Shown here: one piece after another, positions 32,087-44,083 of the stretch | Layout: each line of letters starts with the position of its first letter | How positions within the stretch are numbered: the first letter of the stretch is position 1 | From: Eucalyptus grandis | Taxonomy: Eukaryota > Streptophyta > Magnoliopsida > Myrtales > Myrtaceae | Assembly (NCBI RefSeq): GCF_016545825.1 | Contig: NC_052614.1 | Location: 6,156,559 to 6,220,558, forward strand | DNA length: 64,000 bases | Direction: 5' to 3' | Notes under the pieces: generated by a model | What the model was told of the DNA's origin: nothing | Seen by the model: the letters and a program-made list of their open reading frames with translations, nothing else | The model's database searches: none | Made by a program: the position numbers and the translations under genes

Positions 32087-33475
32087 TAGCAAGCAATAAC
32101 CCGTTATGCTCATCGAAATCTGAGAGCCTTGTCTCACAGATCAGGAAGTAGTGACCCTCGGATGTGATAGCCAGCTTTTCCTCGAGCATCATTATTCCAG
32201 AACTTGATTTATTCAAAGAAAGTCGCGAACATGCCTCGCTGGAGGTTGCGCCGGATGCAATGAGCACTAGCGGTATAATACCTTCAGAAATAGACAATGT
32301 TGGCGTTCGACGACAACTGATCCTGACCAATCTGATGTTGCACAAGCTGGACTCACTGGTCGTGGTTTTTCGTTTAGCTGACTGTGATTGCAAAAGGAGC
32401 AAAAGGGAGTGCGCCATTAGTATACTCGATTTAGTCATATCAAATCAACTAAGTATCAAGCTGGGCATGCCTGGATTAAAAGCCGGAAGCCATAAGCTCA
32501 AGTGGTAATTGGTAGAAGCATTCATCATGATGAGATTTTTGGTGTAAAGATTGATTATAAATGTTTACTCGTTCAGCTATGATAGAGTGGAACCAAAAAT
32601 ATTGATTGGTTCTAAGCCTTAGATTGTTAATGATTAAACCAAATTCATTGGATGTTGTCAATCACGCAAAGAAGTTATTGATCCATTAATTTGTCCCTTC
32701 GACTCTCTAGGTACACACATTAAAAAAAAAAAAAAGTCATTAATGTAGCGTTTCTTTGAAGAAGTTTGTTCATATTTCTATATCGTGAATGTTTGTGTTT
32801 CAAGGTGTAATTAATGTTTTGTAAATTCCTAGGATTTTATCTCCTTGGAACACTAGCTATATTTATGAGAAAGAGTAAAAATCATGTAACAAGTCTATAA
32901 ATAAAAAAGTCTTGTAATCGATCTTGTTAAAAAGAATTAAACGAAAAAAATCTATCTCCTTCTCTTCTTCATGTGAGTTGCAAGTGTTTCACCTTCAATT
33001 TCTTCCATCAGGTATGTCATAAAGGGTTCTAGATTTAAAGAGATCTTCATTGTATTGCATTACAAGACTTGATGCATGACTTTGAATTACGGCAACATCA
33101 ATCAGCCTAACATGGGGATCAGTAATAAATACAGTAAGTTTTACAATATAACAAGTATTAATGCATGATTAATCTGTGTCAATGTCGATTACATCTGTCA
33201 TACTTTACCGGATGCAATAACAAAGCTCATTTCGCCTAGTCTCTCGAGAAATTGAACAAAAGTCGGGAGTACTGATCTCTCCCTATGTTAGAATATAGGC
33301 CAAATTCAAGTCGGTTTGTTTGTGCTAAGAACAGTGGAGAAATCAAGAAACCGCAAAGAAAGCTCTTATTGTAAACTTGATGAACTTTTCGAGTACATAA
33401 GTTCTATTTCTCCTGCTTTTCAGACTAAATGGTAGAAGGATCCCCTTTCAATAAGCCAGAGGCGATGTAGTAATG
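32087..33475. other. Intergenic, including the carboxypeptidase 3' flank
   Basis: A relatively GC-rich stretch at 32100-32500 has overlapping open frames on both strands (134 and 114 codons), but I recognise no family and the frames contradict each other. From 32700 on the sequence is AT-rich. The last 100-200 bp before 33475 should contain the 3' UTR of the minus-strand gene. No clear polyadenylation signal was picked out. Confidence 0.4.
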
Positions 33476-36400
33476 TCAAATTGGTTTTCCATCTAGCCAG
33501 CGAGTATAGAAATCCAATGATTCCCGCGGCTTGTATTGAGGGACCGCATGCCCCGCTCCCTGCACCAATGACAAGACGGTTATTATAAGCATCGGACAAC
33601 TAGATGACTAGTACAACGAGCGGCACTTGTGCGATTAGAAATAAATCGGCTTAAGTGCATCCCAGTAAAACAAAGAGTAGAATTGCTTTGGAGCCTCAAA
33701 AAAGCGAGACAAAGGTTTTCATCTTCGGTATCAACTATCAAAAAGCAAGGATTTGTGAATTTTAACTTCATATATCTCATTTCCAAACATCATACAAAAT
33801 TAGTTCGTTAAGGATAAATTGAGCTTTTCTCTAGGATTTAGACACAGACAACTCTTTATATTTTGTCGTAGACATTGAGGAAGGACTTTTGACAGAGATC
33901 GCATCCTTTGTCCATAGAGATTAAGTATATATTATCAGCATTGTTCTATTGCAGTGTGCCACATTCCAGTTTGCTTTGACAGAGCGACCAAAATATGCAG
34001 AAAACAGCACGCTCTTCATGATAATGCCGTGACCTTGTTCTAGTCTTTTTTGTGCAACGAATTGTGAGTCTTGAGATATGATGGGTAAGAAGGTTCATTG
34101 GTTCCTGACCTTGACAGTTAGGAATGTGAGGTTGTGGTCATACCCTTGCAGATACCTGAAACGAGTTGGAAAAGCTTGAATGCTTAGAGTAGAATGCTTA
34201 GAGCAGCATAGCGTAATCACCCACAGTGGCATTGCATGATAATTTGCATTCGTGGATAAACATAAAAGCAACGGAAATATGAATGAACAGAGTATTTGCA
34301 ACATTTCTACTCTTTGACCATGAGTACTAGTTGATAAGATTATACCTTGCAAGCGTTAAGCATTACTGCCAAACATGGGTGAAGTAAGAACTTACCCAGC
34401 GACCTGCTCGCTGGAGATCCATGATCTCCATTCATCAACAATTTTGTATCCAAGTGACCTGGTCCACGCTTGAGTACCAGTGTAAGGTACGACTGAATCA
34501 TGATCTCCACTGAGAGCAGATAAAAGAACTGTCAATTAACGACAATCAAAAGAAAAAGTGGCAACAACTTTTAGGATCAAATAGATTAATTCGACAAGTT
34601 CAAGTTACATCAATCCTATTAGGAGTGCCATGGCAAGAAGAGACATCTCAGTAATGCAGAGGGCATGAACATCACATATCTCACCTGTATATCAGTACCC
34701 TGTATCCCTCAGAAATCAAACTTTTGTGATACGGGATCATACTTCCTGTATCGATGGTATAGTTTCTCCGCACTCTAGTGGGACATATCTCCCAAGGACC
34801 TGCCACACTCGCCTATTACATGTAAGATAAGCAAATGCCCGATCAAATAACTGGAAGCTCGACATTTCTGTAGCAAAGAAAAGCAACAAATTTAACACTT
34901 TACCGGTGCTGCGTGGATTGCTTCCCGAACTGCTTCGTTGTTTAACCATGCGGTTGCGAAATCATCATTCTGCAAACTCACAACTGAGAACATTATGATA
35001 CGTAATGGGATACCGATGCTTGACTTATCTTGAGGAGAGAACGAGCACTGTTTTTGGGTCTCGCCCAATGTAAATTTGGACTCACATTATAGTAACAGAT
35101 ATATCGGTCTTTTGTTAACAAATGTTTAATGCAAATCTCCATCTTTTATCTTAAACGTAACGAATCAAGCACGGCAACAGCGATTGAAGGTTCTAGTTTT
35201 CTCAGAAAGCACTAAAATGTCGCCATGCTTACATTTACAATGCCCTGGAATTTGATTTTCAACCTCCAGATGAGATTGGAAAAGCAATAGAAAATTAATC
35301 GTGCATACTAAAAGCTCGAATTACTCACAAAGCATGGGATGTGAAACGCGTTTGCCGACTGGGGACTCGATGTAATCATGTTGTCCTTTCCTAATAGCCA
35401 AAGAGGTGAATCGTAACTTAACATTCTCTCTTATGTAGAGAGGCTTCTCAGTCACCCCCAAATAATGGTGGCCAAGAGGCAGACTCGTGACCTTGTTGCC
35501 TGGGTAGCGGTAGCATGGCTCAAGAATGTCGTAGCTATTCAAATCTTTCACAGCCTAGAAAGTAGAGGGAAAAAATGTCAATTTATAGGCCGTATCCCAC
35601 TTGCAAATCTATTTGAGGATAGTATCGGTTCTATTGCTATTAAAGCTCATAGATATGTCCCAAATTAATGTGAAAGGGACACCGTCGCACCGCGTAAGCC
35701 TTGAGAAGATTCTGTCGGCATCGGTCATTTGGGGGGTCATAAAATTTCCCTTTACATGTAGCCTGACAATCCTGCAGAATCAATTGTAAAGCTTCTGCTA
35801 AACATACTCATGGGACTTCTTGAGAGCACAAATCCACTCATTAGTGCTAGCTTCCTGTTTAACTGACCTCAAAGATGTCGCTTGAGATCAGCGCCATACC
35901 GAAGAAGAAAGGCACATGACCATTGCCATCGTATTCGTCATCTGCAATCCCATTTCCAATGAGGTAACCCTGCAGTAAGGTATATTTGTTCATATTTAAA
36001 AAGTTCAGTCAGTCAAAGCCATCCTCATGGAATTGGGTGTTGCCCAAGTCATTCAGCAGAGGATGGAAAGAGGAGATGGATACCTTGAAATTGATCAGAG
36101 GCTTTTCACCTTTCTTAATTCCTGAAAGAGAAATTCAATTGCAATTACTGACAAAACTAGACAGATGAACCTGGAATTTTGTTGAGTACACCGTACCTTT
36201 TACTACATTGGAGGCAAGAGTTGGCACATAAACTCCAGCATATGACTCTCCTGATATGTAGAATGGATTTGAAAGGTACTCTGGATAGAGCTCGAACCAC
36301 TGAATCCAAAAACAAATGATTCAGCGGCTTTACATATTGAGATTAAGAGGAGTGCTTCAATACAATGGCTTATTAGCAGCTGCTCTACTGCTATCCTACT

Positions 36401-37258
36401 TATTCCTTTCCTGAAAATTGACCGGCCGACTTAAACCTAACACATTCAGATTAGTGCAGGTGCGTTGTTACCTTGAGAAGAAAGGCATGAGTGTCAGAGG
36501 CGGTTTGAAGGTCTCCTGTCGCATAATTGCGTGGATTGTTAGAGTATGAAAAACCCACTCCACATGGTGACTCCAAATAGATAATGTTGGAGACCTGAAA
36601 ATTGAGCAAGAGCACTTCCTTGTAGACCTCAGGAAACAATGAGTTACAAATTATTCTACGACAACATGAAATCCAGTAAGTGAATGGAGAAGTTCACAAA
36701 ACAGAAACGATTTTACAGACCTTAGACCAGCTGAAGGGATTGAGCTGAAGTATGGGCAAGCTTCCGTTTGACTTTCCTGCTTGAAAATTAAATGGTCCTG
36801 CATGTAGGTACGGCCATGAAAATGGGACCTTGCAACATGTGACTGCGAAAACATCATCATATGGTTTGTGCTTAATTCGAATACCATGTTCGAAAACAAA
36901 ACCATAGAAGCTGGAGCAACCGGGTCCTCCGTTAAGCCACAGTACTACAGGGTCCTTGCTAGGATTCCTTTCAGACGCAATGAAATAGTAGAACAAATTC
37001 TTCTTTCCAGGGTTTCCCGGTATAGCGACGTACCTGCAAATAACGAACTCGGAATTCTCTTAGAAAATTAAACGAGGCTGAGATCGAAATGACAGTAAGG
37101 ACAATGGAGGATTTTGTACCCTGCGTAATGACTAGAGGGTAAAGAGCCATCAAAGCCTGGAACGTGAGTAATGAGGATTCATCAGGAGCTGCTCCAACAG
37201 CTAAAACAGTCAAAACCAAGCCTATTGTTACACCATAAGTGAACCTGAAGACCGTCAT
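33476..37258 (-). CDS. Serine carboxypeptidase-like protein (S10 family), 14 exons, exon 1 frame broken
   Basis: S10 peptidases remove C-terminal residues, or act as acyltransferases, in vacuole or apoplast. My exons (minus): 37258-37120, 37033-36885, 36797-36721, 36594-36472, 36299-36197, 36121-36084, 35969-35868, 35771-35691, 35554-35329, 34969-34914, 34812-34685, 34509-34396, 34155-34110, 33559-33476. Together they total about 488 codons, normal for the family, with GT-AG borders. A hydrophobic signal peptide ([15 protein letters not shown]) opens the protein. [13 protein letters not shown] forms the oxyanion region, GESYAG holds the nucleophilic Ser, [11 protein letters not shown] the Asp and [11 protein letters not shown] the His, so the triad is complete. 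[15 protein letters not shown] and ILEPCY point to the SCPL20-like group. Exon 1 changes frame before [16 protein letters not shown] (about 37165), and the exon 9/10 junction does not splice cleanly in frame. It is therefore either a young pseudogene or affected by sequence error. An LTR sits 88 bp upstream. Confidence 0.85.
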
Positions 37259-37929
37259 AATTCAAGCGAGATAATCAGACTGGCGAGGAGTTGATAATGT
37301 ATACAATGTCGTCTGTGCTTGGAGGCGAGCGGAAGAGAACGACGGTGGTGACACCTAATTTTGGCAACCCTAAAAAAATAAAAAGAAAAATTGCATATAT
37401 AAAAATAAAAAAATAAAAAGAAATCAATTTGATTAATTATGTATGGAAGTTGGAAATTTCAAATCTTGATAAATGCGGAAATAATTTCTGGTCGAGGATC
37501 AAGATTTAGGGAATCATGTAAATAAAGAGCAATAATTTTGATAAAATAAAAGGAATCGGAACAAAATTTAGTTGATCGCGGAATTACGCTCCAATTTGTA
37601 GCCTTAAATTCGAAAATTAACATGAAAAGCGCCGTATGGAATCACCGTAAAAGAGAGCCACAATTTTCGTGACCTGCGGGAGACGAAAAAAATTGAGAGA
37701 AAATCCGTGCAGGAAAGAAAGAATTCGTGAAGAAAAAGGGGGCTTCTTCTCGGTTTATGGGTCAAAATTAAAAAACAAAAAACAAAAAAAAATTCGTTCT
37801 TTGGGTAGAGGGAAAAGTCAGCAAGAAGCTTGGGCTTTCTGCTGAACAGGGACTGCAGAAAAGAGACACAGAGGGAAGGGACGTGTGCAGCAGGCCAGCA
37901 GAGGAAAAAAAAAATAGAAAAGAAAAGCA

Positions 37930-38660
37930 GCACTGTTCATTCTCTTCTACGTTCAGCCACGACGCCGCTGCTGCTGTACCTCATCCCGCCCGTCTGCGCC
38001 GCCCGAGTCCGGTCGCCAGCCACCGCCGCGCATCACCGACGTCTCATGCCGCTCGCTCGTCGCAACCGCCGTCGCCGCGCTCGCCGCCGCTCCGTCGCTC
38101 GCTCCGCCTTCCTCTGGCCGCACCACCACCGCTGCAACCCCGAGCGTCGACGACCGCGTGTCTCCCTCCGCCTGAGCCCCGCTCCCGCGCCTCACCCGCG
38201 CTTGCACCAGCGCCCGACGCCCTCTCCGCCTGCTGTCCGAACGCTGCTCTTGTCTGGACGTCAGCCGTCGACGCCCCCTTTGCCGTTCGTCGCCGCTGGT
38301 CGCAGCGCGAGCAGCCACCCAGCAGCCCGCGCCCGACTCCTCCGCCGCTGCTTCTGTTCTCTGTTCCCCTTGCAGGTCGCCGTTCTGCCCTCCCGACGCC
38401 CCTGCCTCTGCTCTGCCCGAGCCGTTGCAGCGTCGCTCAAACGCCGCCGCTGCCTGCGCCTCTGCCCAACGCCCACAACCAGCCTCCGCCTCTGTCCTCG
38501 ACGACCAGCCGACGCCGCACCTCCGTTCTGCCGCAGCCCGCACCGTCGCCGTCGCCACCTGCCGGTCTGCCTTCGCCCGACGCCTGCTGGTCTGCCCACT
38601 GTTGATCTGGCCATCCGATCCCCGCGTCGCCGCGCCCATCCCCGTCGTCGCGTTTTTCCT
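37930..38660 (+). other. GC- and CpG-rich core of solo LTR B
   Basis: About 730 bp of very GC-rich, CpG-rich sequence holds six overlapping frames on both strands (up to 281 codons, Arg/Pro/Ala/Ser-rich). None has a recognisable domain or starts with a plausible context, and they exclude each other. I read it as the R/U5-side segment of the LTR and not as genes. Confidence 0.7.
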
Positions 38661-39114
38661 TCCTGCACTGCGTAGTTTTTCTTTTTATTTTATATTTTCT
38701 GTTAAAAAAATCAAGTTTCATTATTATTACTTAAGTTGGAATATCGGGTGTCAATGTTAATTACTTATATATTTGAGGCATTATCCATAGAGTTATGTTG
38801 CCCCAAAAATCTCTATAATTATTAATTTGATTTGTAACACATCAGATCATTTTTTTTAATCATATTGATTTTTTTTAGGCATTTTGATAGTATTTTAACT
38901 TATTGGATCATTATAATTATTAATTTTATTCGTAAAATTTTGGTTCAAATTTTTAATTATTTTGAACTTTCTCATAGGTGATGTTTAGAATTAAAATAAT
39001 CGTTAAATTTAATCGGTGAGATGATGGATTATTTTTTCAATTGTTTTAATTATTTAGTTGATGAATATCTTGAGTGGTTTAGATATAATGTTTATCTGGT
39101 TATCGCTTGTTTTG

Positions 39115-39115
<1 letters not shown>

Positions 39116-39151
<36 letters not shown>
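39116..39151. repeat. (AAT)12 microsatellite
   Basis: An uninterrupted AAT run of about 36 bp within the 3' part of solo LTR B. Confidence 0.95.
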
Positions 39152-39238
39152 TCAAATCTTGCATCATTCAAGTTAGCTTTACTTAGTAGTCCATTAGCCT
39201 AATTCTTAGGTGATGTACTCAAAATTTAGGTTGCGACA

Positions 39239-39747
39239 TACGGTAACACAAGGACATCCATTACAATACATAAGACATGTAGAAAAATTGGATGGTGAAA
39301 AAGACAAACCAGAAGAGACATACAAATGCTTTTTGCAATCATCGACTAAAGAAATCCAATGTTGTGGACGAGATGAACTGATGAAAACAAGAAGAGAAGT
39401 TACAAGACCCAAAGAGTAGAGAGAAGAGACAAATATAAGAGTGGTTGGAGATGCTCTGTGCAATCATTGGCTTTACTCCCAAAGGATTAATTCAAGGTGG
39501 CAATGCCTGAGTTGCATTCTAAGCCCCTGACATTTGAAGAAAATTGATGTGAGACCTCAAGTTTGACCAACTGCATTAGGTGTAAACAAACCGAGCTACT
39601 TGAGATTTAATCGCCAAACACTCGAAATGTGATAAATTCAAATCTTATCAAGTTCGCACGACGCGAACATCAAACCCATGTCACTCGGTCTTCTTTACAC
39701 TTCGCTTAATACAAGAACCCCATAAGTCTAATCCTTGCAGGCTAGCT
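39239..39747. other. Short intergenic stretch upstream of the carboxypeptidase gene
   Basis: If solo LTR B is removed, this is the sequence that originally stood upstream of the gene and may hold its old promoter. Frames at 39206-39463 show no domain. No TATA box stands out. Confidence 0.4.
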
Positions 39748-41620
39748 TTTTGACAATATGTATGTCAGTCCATTCGACATTAGCTCATTCCTTGAGGATA
39801 TGTTTAGCAAGTGTTCTAACATGACATCATTTCATACGCACACTTACACAGTGCTAGATATGCTATCATCCTATATCTATAACGTTTGTTGTGATTTGGA
39901 AACTAGATTTAACGAGAACCCGAGCCCTTATTGTTGGATAACCAAGCTGAATCGAATTAAGCTCTATCCAATCGAGCCTGTCACGCAATAAAGCTAGCTT
40001 GAGAATTCAAGCTCATTTGAGTTCAAGCAATAGATTGAGTAAAGCCTAACTTTGCTCGATGGACACCAACAATTGATGATAAGGATTTCTAGGATTCACC
40101 TTTCCGCTCCAAATAACCCTTGTTTTCAAGTTTCTAGATGAAAATGAAGGATTAGTTCATTAAGGTCAATACGTGCATTAAAAAGAAGGAGATGTTGAAG
40201 AATGCTAGGTACGTTTCTATTCAGCTTCTTGATATTTTTCCATTGAAATTTAAAATATGATTTAAATTTTTAGAAAGAAAATCATAAAAATTTATATAAA
40301 AATTTACATGTGAATGTTTACATTTTCAAGAGAAATGGTATTCATAAAAATCCAGTATTTTGCAACAATGTAAAAAACTGAGGTGAATTCTTGGATAAAA
40401 GAAAACATTTTTGAGTGTTTAATATTAAAAGAGAAAAGTCAACCTACAGAGACCCTAAATTATCGAGAAAGATAAAAAAAAAAAAAAATTTAACTTGAGC
40501 AAGAGAGGGGAAAGAGGAGGAAATCGATAAATTATTTAAAAGATAAATGTAATGAAGTTCTAAAACTTGTTAAAATACAATCAAGTCTTAGAACTTTTAT
40601 AAAGTGCAATTAAGTCCTAACACTTATCACGGAAATATAATAGAATTTTAAAACTTAAAAAAAAAAAACGCAATCAACAAAAGAACTTAATTGAATTAAT
40701 TTGATAAGTTTTAGGATTTAATTGCTCTTTTGAAAATTTTCGGACTTGATTGCACTTCCGCAACAAATTTTAAAATTTAATTGCACTTTTTAAAAATTTT
40801 AAGACTCAAGTGTACTTTCGTAATAAATTTTAAAATTTCCAATATACTTATCCAATTATCTAACTTTTAACATTATCGAGTCTAACATACATGAAATAAC
40901 ATTGACCATCCAATTGTGGAAGGCTTGACCCGGCCCACCCCTCTTCGGGTCCACCCGATAAATCTTCAGGTGGCAATGATCCTGAAACATACGCATGCAT
41001 CCGGAGGATCTAATCCTCAAGAAATGAGAGCCGTTAGATCATCTTCTTCTAATCACAGCCATTCACTCCAATCCCACATCCCCCCTTTTCCCGGTCGAAC
41101 ATCTTCCCCATTTCAACGGGCCACTATAGGCCACTATAGTTCTGATCCAAAAAAAAAAAAAAAAAAGTCACTATAGGCCCGAAAAAAGGACAAAAATGAA
41201 TTTTTTCTTAAATGTCTCGGAAAAAGACATAAATTTTCGATCGTAGGAATAAAAACAATCACCATAATCTTTCACATCAAACAGACTACACGTAACAGGT
41301 ATGGTGGCTAATTGTATCATTATGACAATGCCGGCCGGCATGCTGCTTTTTATTACTAAAGATATAAATAGATTCGATATTTGCAAATTCAAAAGAAAAT
41401 ATGTTTTTCATCGAGAAAATAAAATGGCAAACTAGACCTTCAAGCCACGATTACCCCTCCTCGATTGCATCTCCTCCACCCCCGCCGCCTTCATGGCTGT
41501 CACCGAGCAAGGGTCTGAAGTCGGCATCAGCCGCTACCTCGGATCTGGTCCAAATCAAAGTCCGGCCACGTTGGGTCCATGCCGGAGCAGGTCCCGTGCC
41601 CACGCACGTGCTGGGCCTGA
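39748..41620. repeat. Dispersed repeat X, copy 1
   Basis: It starts ctttttgacaatatgtatgt and matches 47183-48905 in the same orientation, with many small differences and indels. Shared blocks include 'gtgatttggaaactagattt', 'aatgaaggattagttcatta' near 40145, 'gtggaaggcttgacccggcc' and 'ccgttagatcatcttcttct'. The copies agree through an AT-rich section with internal inverted symmetry (40540-40860) and drift apart after about 41560. No protein family is recognised. The class of this element is unknown. Copy 1 ends where the LINE begins. Confidence 0.75.
40540..40860. repeat. AT-rich inverted-symmetry module inside repeat X
   Basis: Units of about 35-40 bp such as 'acaatcaagtcttagaactt' and 'caattaagtcctaacactt' on the left are answered by reverse-complement units such as 'gttttaggatttaattgctc' on the right. 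The module can fold back on itself. The same module occurs in copy 2 at about 47925-48240. It may be a small inverted-repeat element carried along by repeat X. Confidence 0.6.
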
Positions 41621-41638
41621 AAGTTTTGGAAAATTCTA

Positions 41639-42595
41639 ATGATTCAGGAATTAAGAGCTTTAACAGCTCATGAAAGGCCTAACTTACTCTTTATCATTGA
41701 GACGAAAAATAAAGCAATGATGGTAGAAAGGATTCGTAGAAAACTCAAATTCCATAAACTTTATTTGGTGGATCCAACAGGCATAGCGGGGGGATTGGCA
41801 ATCATGTGGCAAGAGGAAATCGACTTGAAGGTGCAAGCAAGCTCAAAGCAATTTATAGATGTGCAGTGCATTGACCGATAGTAAACAAGGTATGCAGATT
41901 ACCTTCGTCCACGCATCTCTGCATTTTGAGAGCGTCTGGCTTTATGGCAAGTGTTGGGAACCCTGAAACCTCCACCTTCTCAACCATGGATCTGCATGGG
42001 AGATTTCAATGAGATACTGTATGTTTGGGAGAAAGTTGGGAAAAAAGAAGCAGATAATAGACGAATCACAGCTTTCATAAACATGATTAATGATCTATCT
42101 CTGATGGATGTAGACAGTCATGGATGCGCATACACATGGACAAATAAAAGAGAAGGGATTGAATTAGTAAAGAAACGACTCGATCGAGTGCTCTGTTCCC
42201 TCGAGTGGAGAGTTACATTTCATGCAGCAGAAGTACAAGCCCTTCCAGCAATCGGTTCAGACCATAGCCCCCTAATCCTTCGATTGCACCCTGGAGTAAA
42301 GATAAGGAAGAAACAGTTCAAATTGGAAGCTTTCTGGACAGAACATGTAGAGTATCACGAACTCATCCGGCAAGTATGGGCAGAAAAAACAACTCCAACC
42401 TCCCCTTTTGCAGAGAAACTAGTGAGGACATCACAACAATTAATCAAATGGAGCAGAGAGAAGTTCGCAAATGCTTACACACAAATCAAACAGCTTAACC
42501 AAACCCTCACAGCACTAACGAATCAAACAGAACAGCACACGACAAAGCAGAAAGTGCAGCAGATCATCAATCAAATCGATACATTAAGAATGTAG
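41639..42595 (+). pseudogene. LINE endonuclease domain
   Basis: The pieces 41639-41881 and 41951-42595 form one exo/endonuclease-phosphatase fold across two frameshifts near 41880-41950. NLLFIIETK holds the metal-binding Glu, ICMGDFNEIL (near residue 13-22 of the second frame) the Asp/Asn pair, and IGSDHSPLIL the catalytic Ser-Asp-His end block. The enzyme nicks target DNA to prime reverse transcription. The first strand (usually WNCRGL) is lost at the 5' truncation. The stop TAG at 42593 separates it from the reverse transcriptase. Confidence 0.85.
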
Positions 42596-42613
42596 GAAGA
42601 ACAGTTATGGGGA

Positions 42614-44083
42614 ATGAGGTCACGCATCAAATGGTTGCATTGGGGAGACCAGAACACTCGGTTTTTCCATGCTACAACAGTCAACAGGAGGCAACAAAAT
42701 CGAATCACAATGCTGCAATTAGAGGATAAAAGTTGGTGTAGAGAACCCCAGATGTTACAGCAACATATTCAATCTTACTATGAGAACCTATACAGGACTG
42801 AAGGGTCCCGATACTACCAACCTATCCTACATCAATGCCCCTCCCTGATAACAGAGAATATTAATGATGAACTGGTGGCAGTACCTTCATTGGAAGAAAT
42901 CCATGCAGCTGTTTTTCAACTGGGAGCTCTCAAGGCTCCTGGCCCTGATGGTTTCAATGGTACCTTCTACCAACAATCCTGGGAAAGCATCAAAGGTGAT
43001 TTGGCTCAGCTAGTACAGGAGTTCTTTCAGAAGGGTGTTCTCAACAATCGGCTAAATCAGACCCATATTGTGCTGATCCCAAAAGTTAAAAGCCTTGAAA
43101 ATATCAGCCAATTTAGACCCATTAGCCTGTGCAACTTCAGTTATAAAGTCATCTATAAAATATTGGCAAACAGACTTAAAAAGTGGCTGCCACTTATCAT
43201 TGAACCAGAGCAGGGAGCTTTCGTTTCAGGAAGGCAAATTCAGGACAACATCTTCATCGTCCAGGAAGTTCTGCATCACCTGCGAACAACAAAAAACAGG
43301 AAAAAACATCAGGCTATTCTGAAGCTTGATATGCAGAAAGCATACGATAGAATAGAATGGGATTTCGTGAGGGATGTCATGCTGCAAATGGGGTTTCATG
43401 CCAAGTGGGTCTCCTTAATCATGCAATGTATATCCACAGTCACTTATAGCGTGGAAATCAATGGAGAACCTACCTCTTTTTTCCATCCTTCGCGAGGCCT
43501 CAGACAAGGTGACCCACTCTCACCTTATATATTCATTTTGATATACAATGTGTTAACTGGATGATGAAAAAAGCATTAGCAGATGGAACACTCAAAAGGC
43601 ATACAATTAACCAGAAATTGTCCCAAATTATCACATCTAATGTTTGCCGATGATGCGATATTCTTTCTGGATGGAAACTTGACAAAGTGTCAGAATCTTG
43701 CCCAAATACTCAGTCAATATTGCTACGCTACAGGACAGGCAATTAATCTAAATAAATCAGGGGTTTCTTTCAGTGGCAATTGTCCAGAAGCATTGAAACA
43801 CAACTTGGCAACACAACTGAGAGTACCTATTCTACGTAAAATGGGAAGTACTGGGTATACCTGCGAGTGGGGTCACTCCAAGAAAGAGCTGTTTGCGTGG
43901 ATCCTGGCCAGAGTAAATGCAAAGTTAGCAGGTTGGAAGGAAAAATTATTGACAAAAGCAGAAAAGGAAGTGCTAATCAAGAGTGTTGTGCAATCCATAC
44001 CTACCTATGCAATGTCTATCTTCAAGCTGCCTGTGTCCATCTGTAAAGCCATAGAACAACGCATTGCGTCATTTTGGTGGTAG
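42614..44083 (+). pseudogene. LINE reverse transcriptase
   Basis: The first frame (42614-43564) starts with SRIKWLHWGDQNTRFFH, the standard linker, then LKAPGPDGFNGTFYQ, RPISLCNFSYKVIYKILANR, LKLDMQKAYDRIEW (the first catalytic Asp) and GLRQGDPLSPYIFI. A one-base loss near 43560 shifts the frame. It resumes at 43583 with LSHLMFADDAIFFLDG, which holds the catalytic Asp pair, and ends IASFWW before the stop at 44081. Catalytic residues are all present. In an intact element this copies LINE RNA at the nicked target. Confidence 0.9.

Larger units (their letters stand above)
37346..39238 (+). mobile_element. Solo LTR B just upstream of the carboxypeptidase gene
   Basis: It starts TGGTGACACCTAAT, nearly the same as solo LTR A, and ends GGTTGCGACA, compared with GGTCGTGACA in A. 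Flanks are GACGG (37341-37345) and TACGG (39239-39243), 4 of 5 identical. As in A, an AT-rich first part leads to a GC-rich block (37930-38660) and then AT-rich sequence. No internal region is present. It lies 88 bp from the ATG of the minus-strand carboxypeptidase gene and in the opposite orientation. It has probably displaced most of the promoter by 1.9 kb. Confidence 0.75.

Noticed and set aside
32034..32508. Overlapping frames of 134 (minus) and 114 (plus) codons
   Set aside because: GC-richer than the surroundings, but the two frames contradict each other and neither shows a known motif. Left as intergenic.
37830..38675. Six overlapping frames of up to 281 codons
   Set aside because: They lie in the GC-rich core of solo LTR B, exclude each other, and show no conserved motif or plausible start context.
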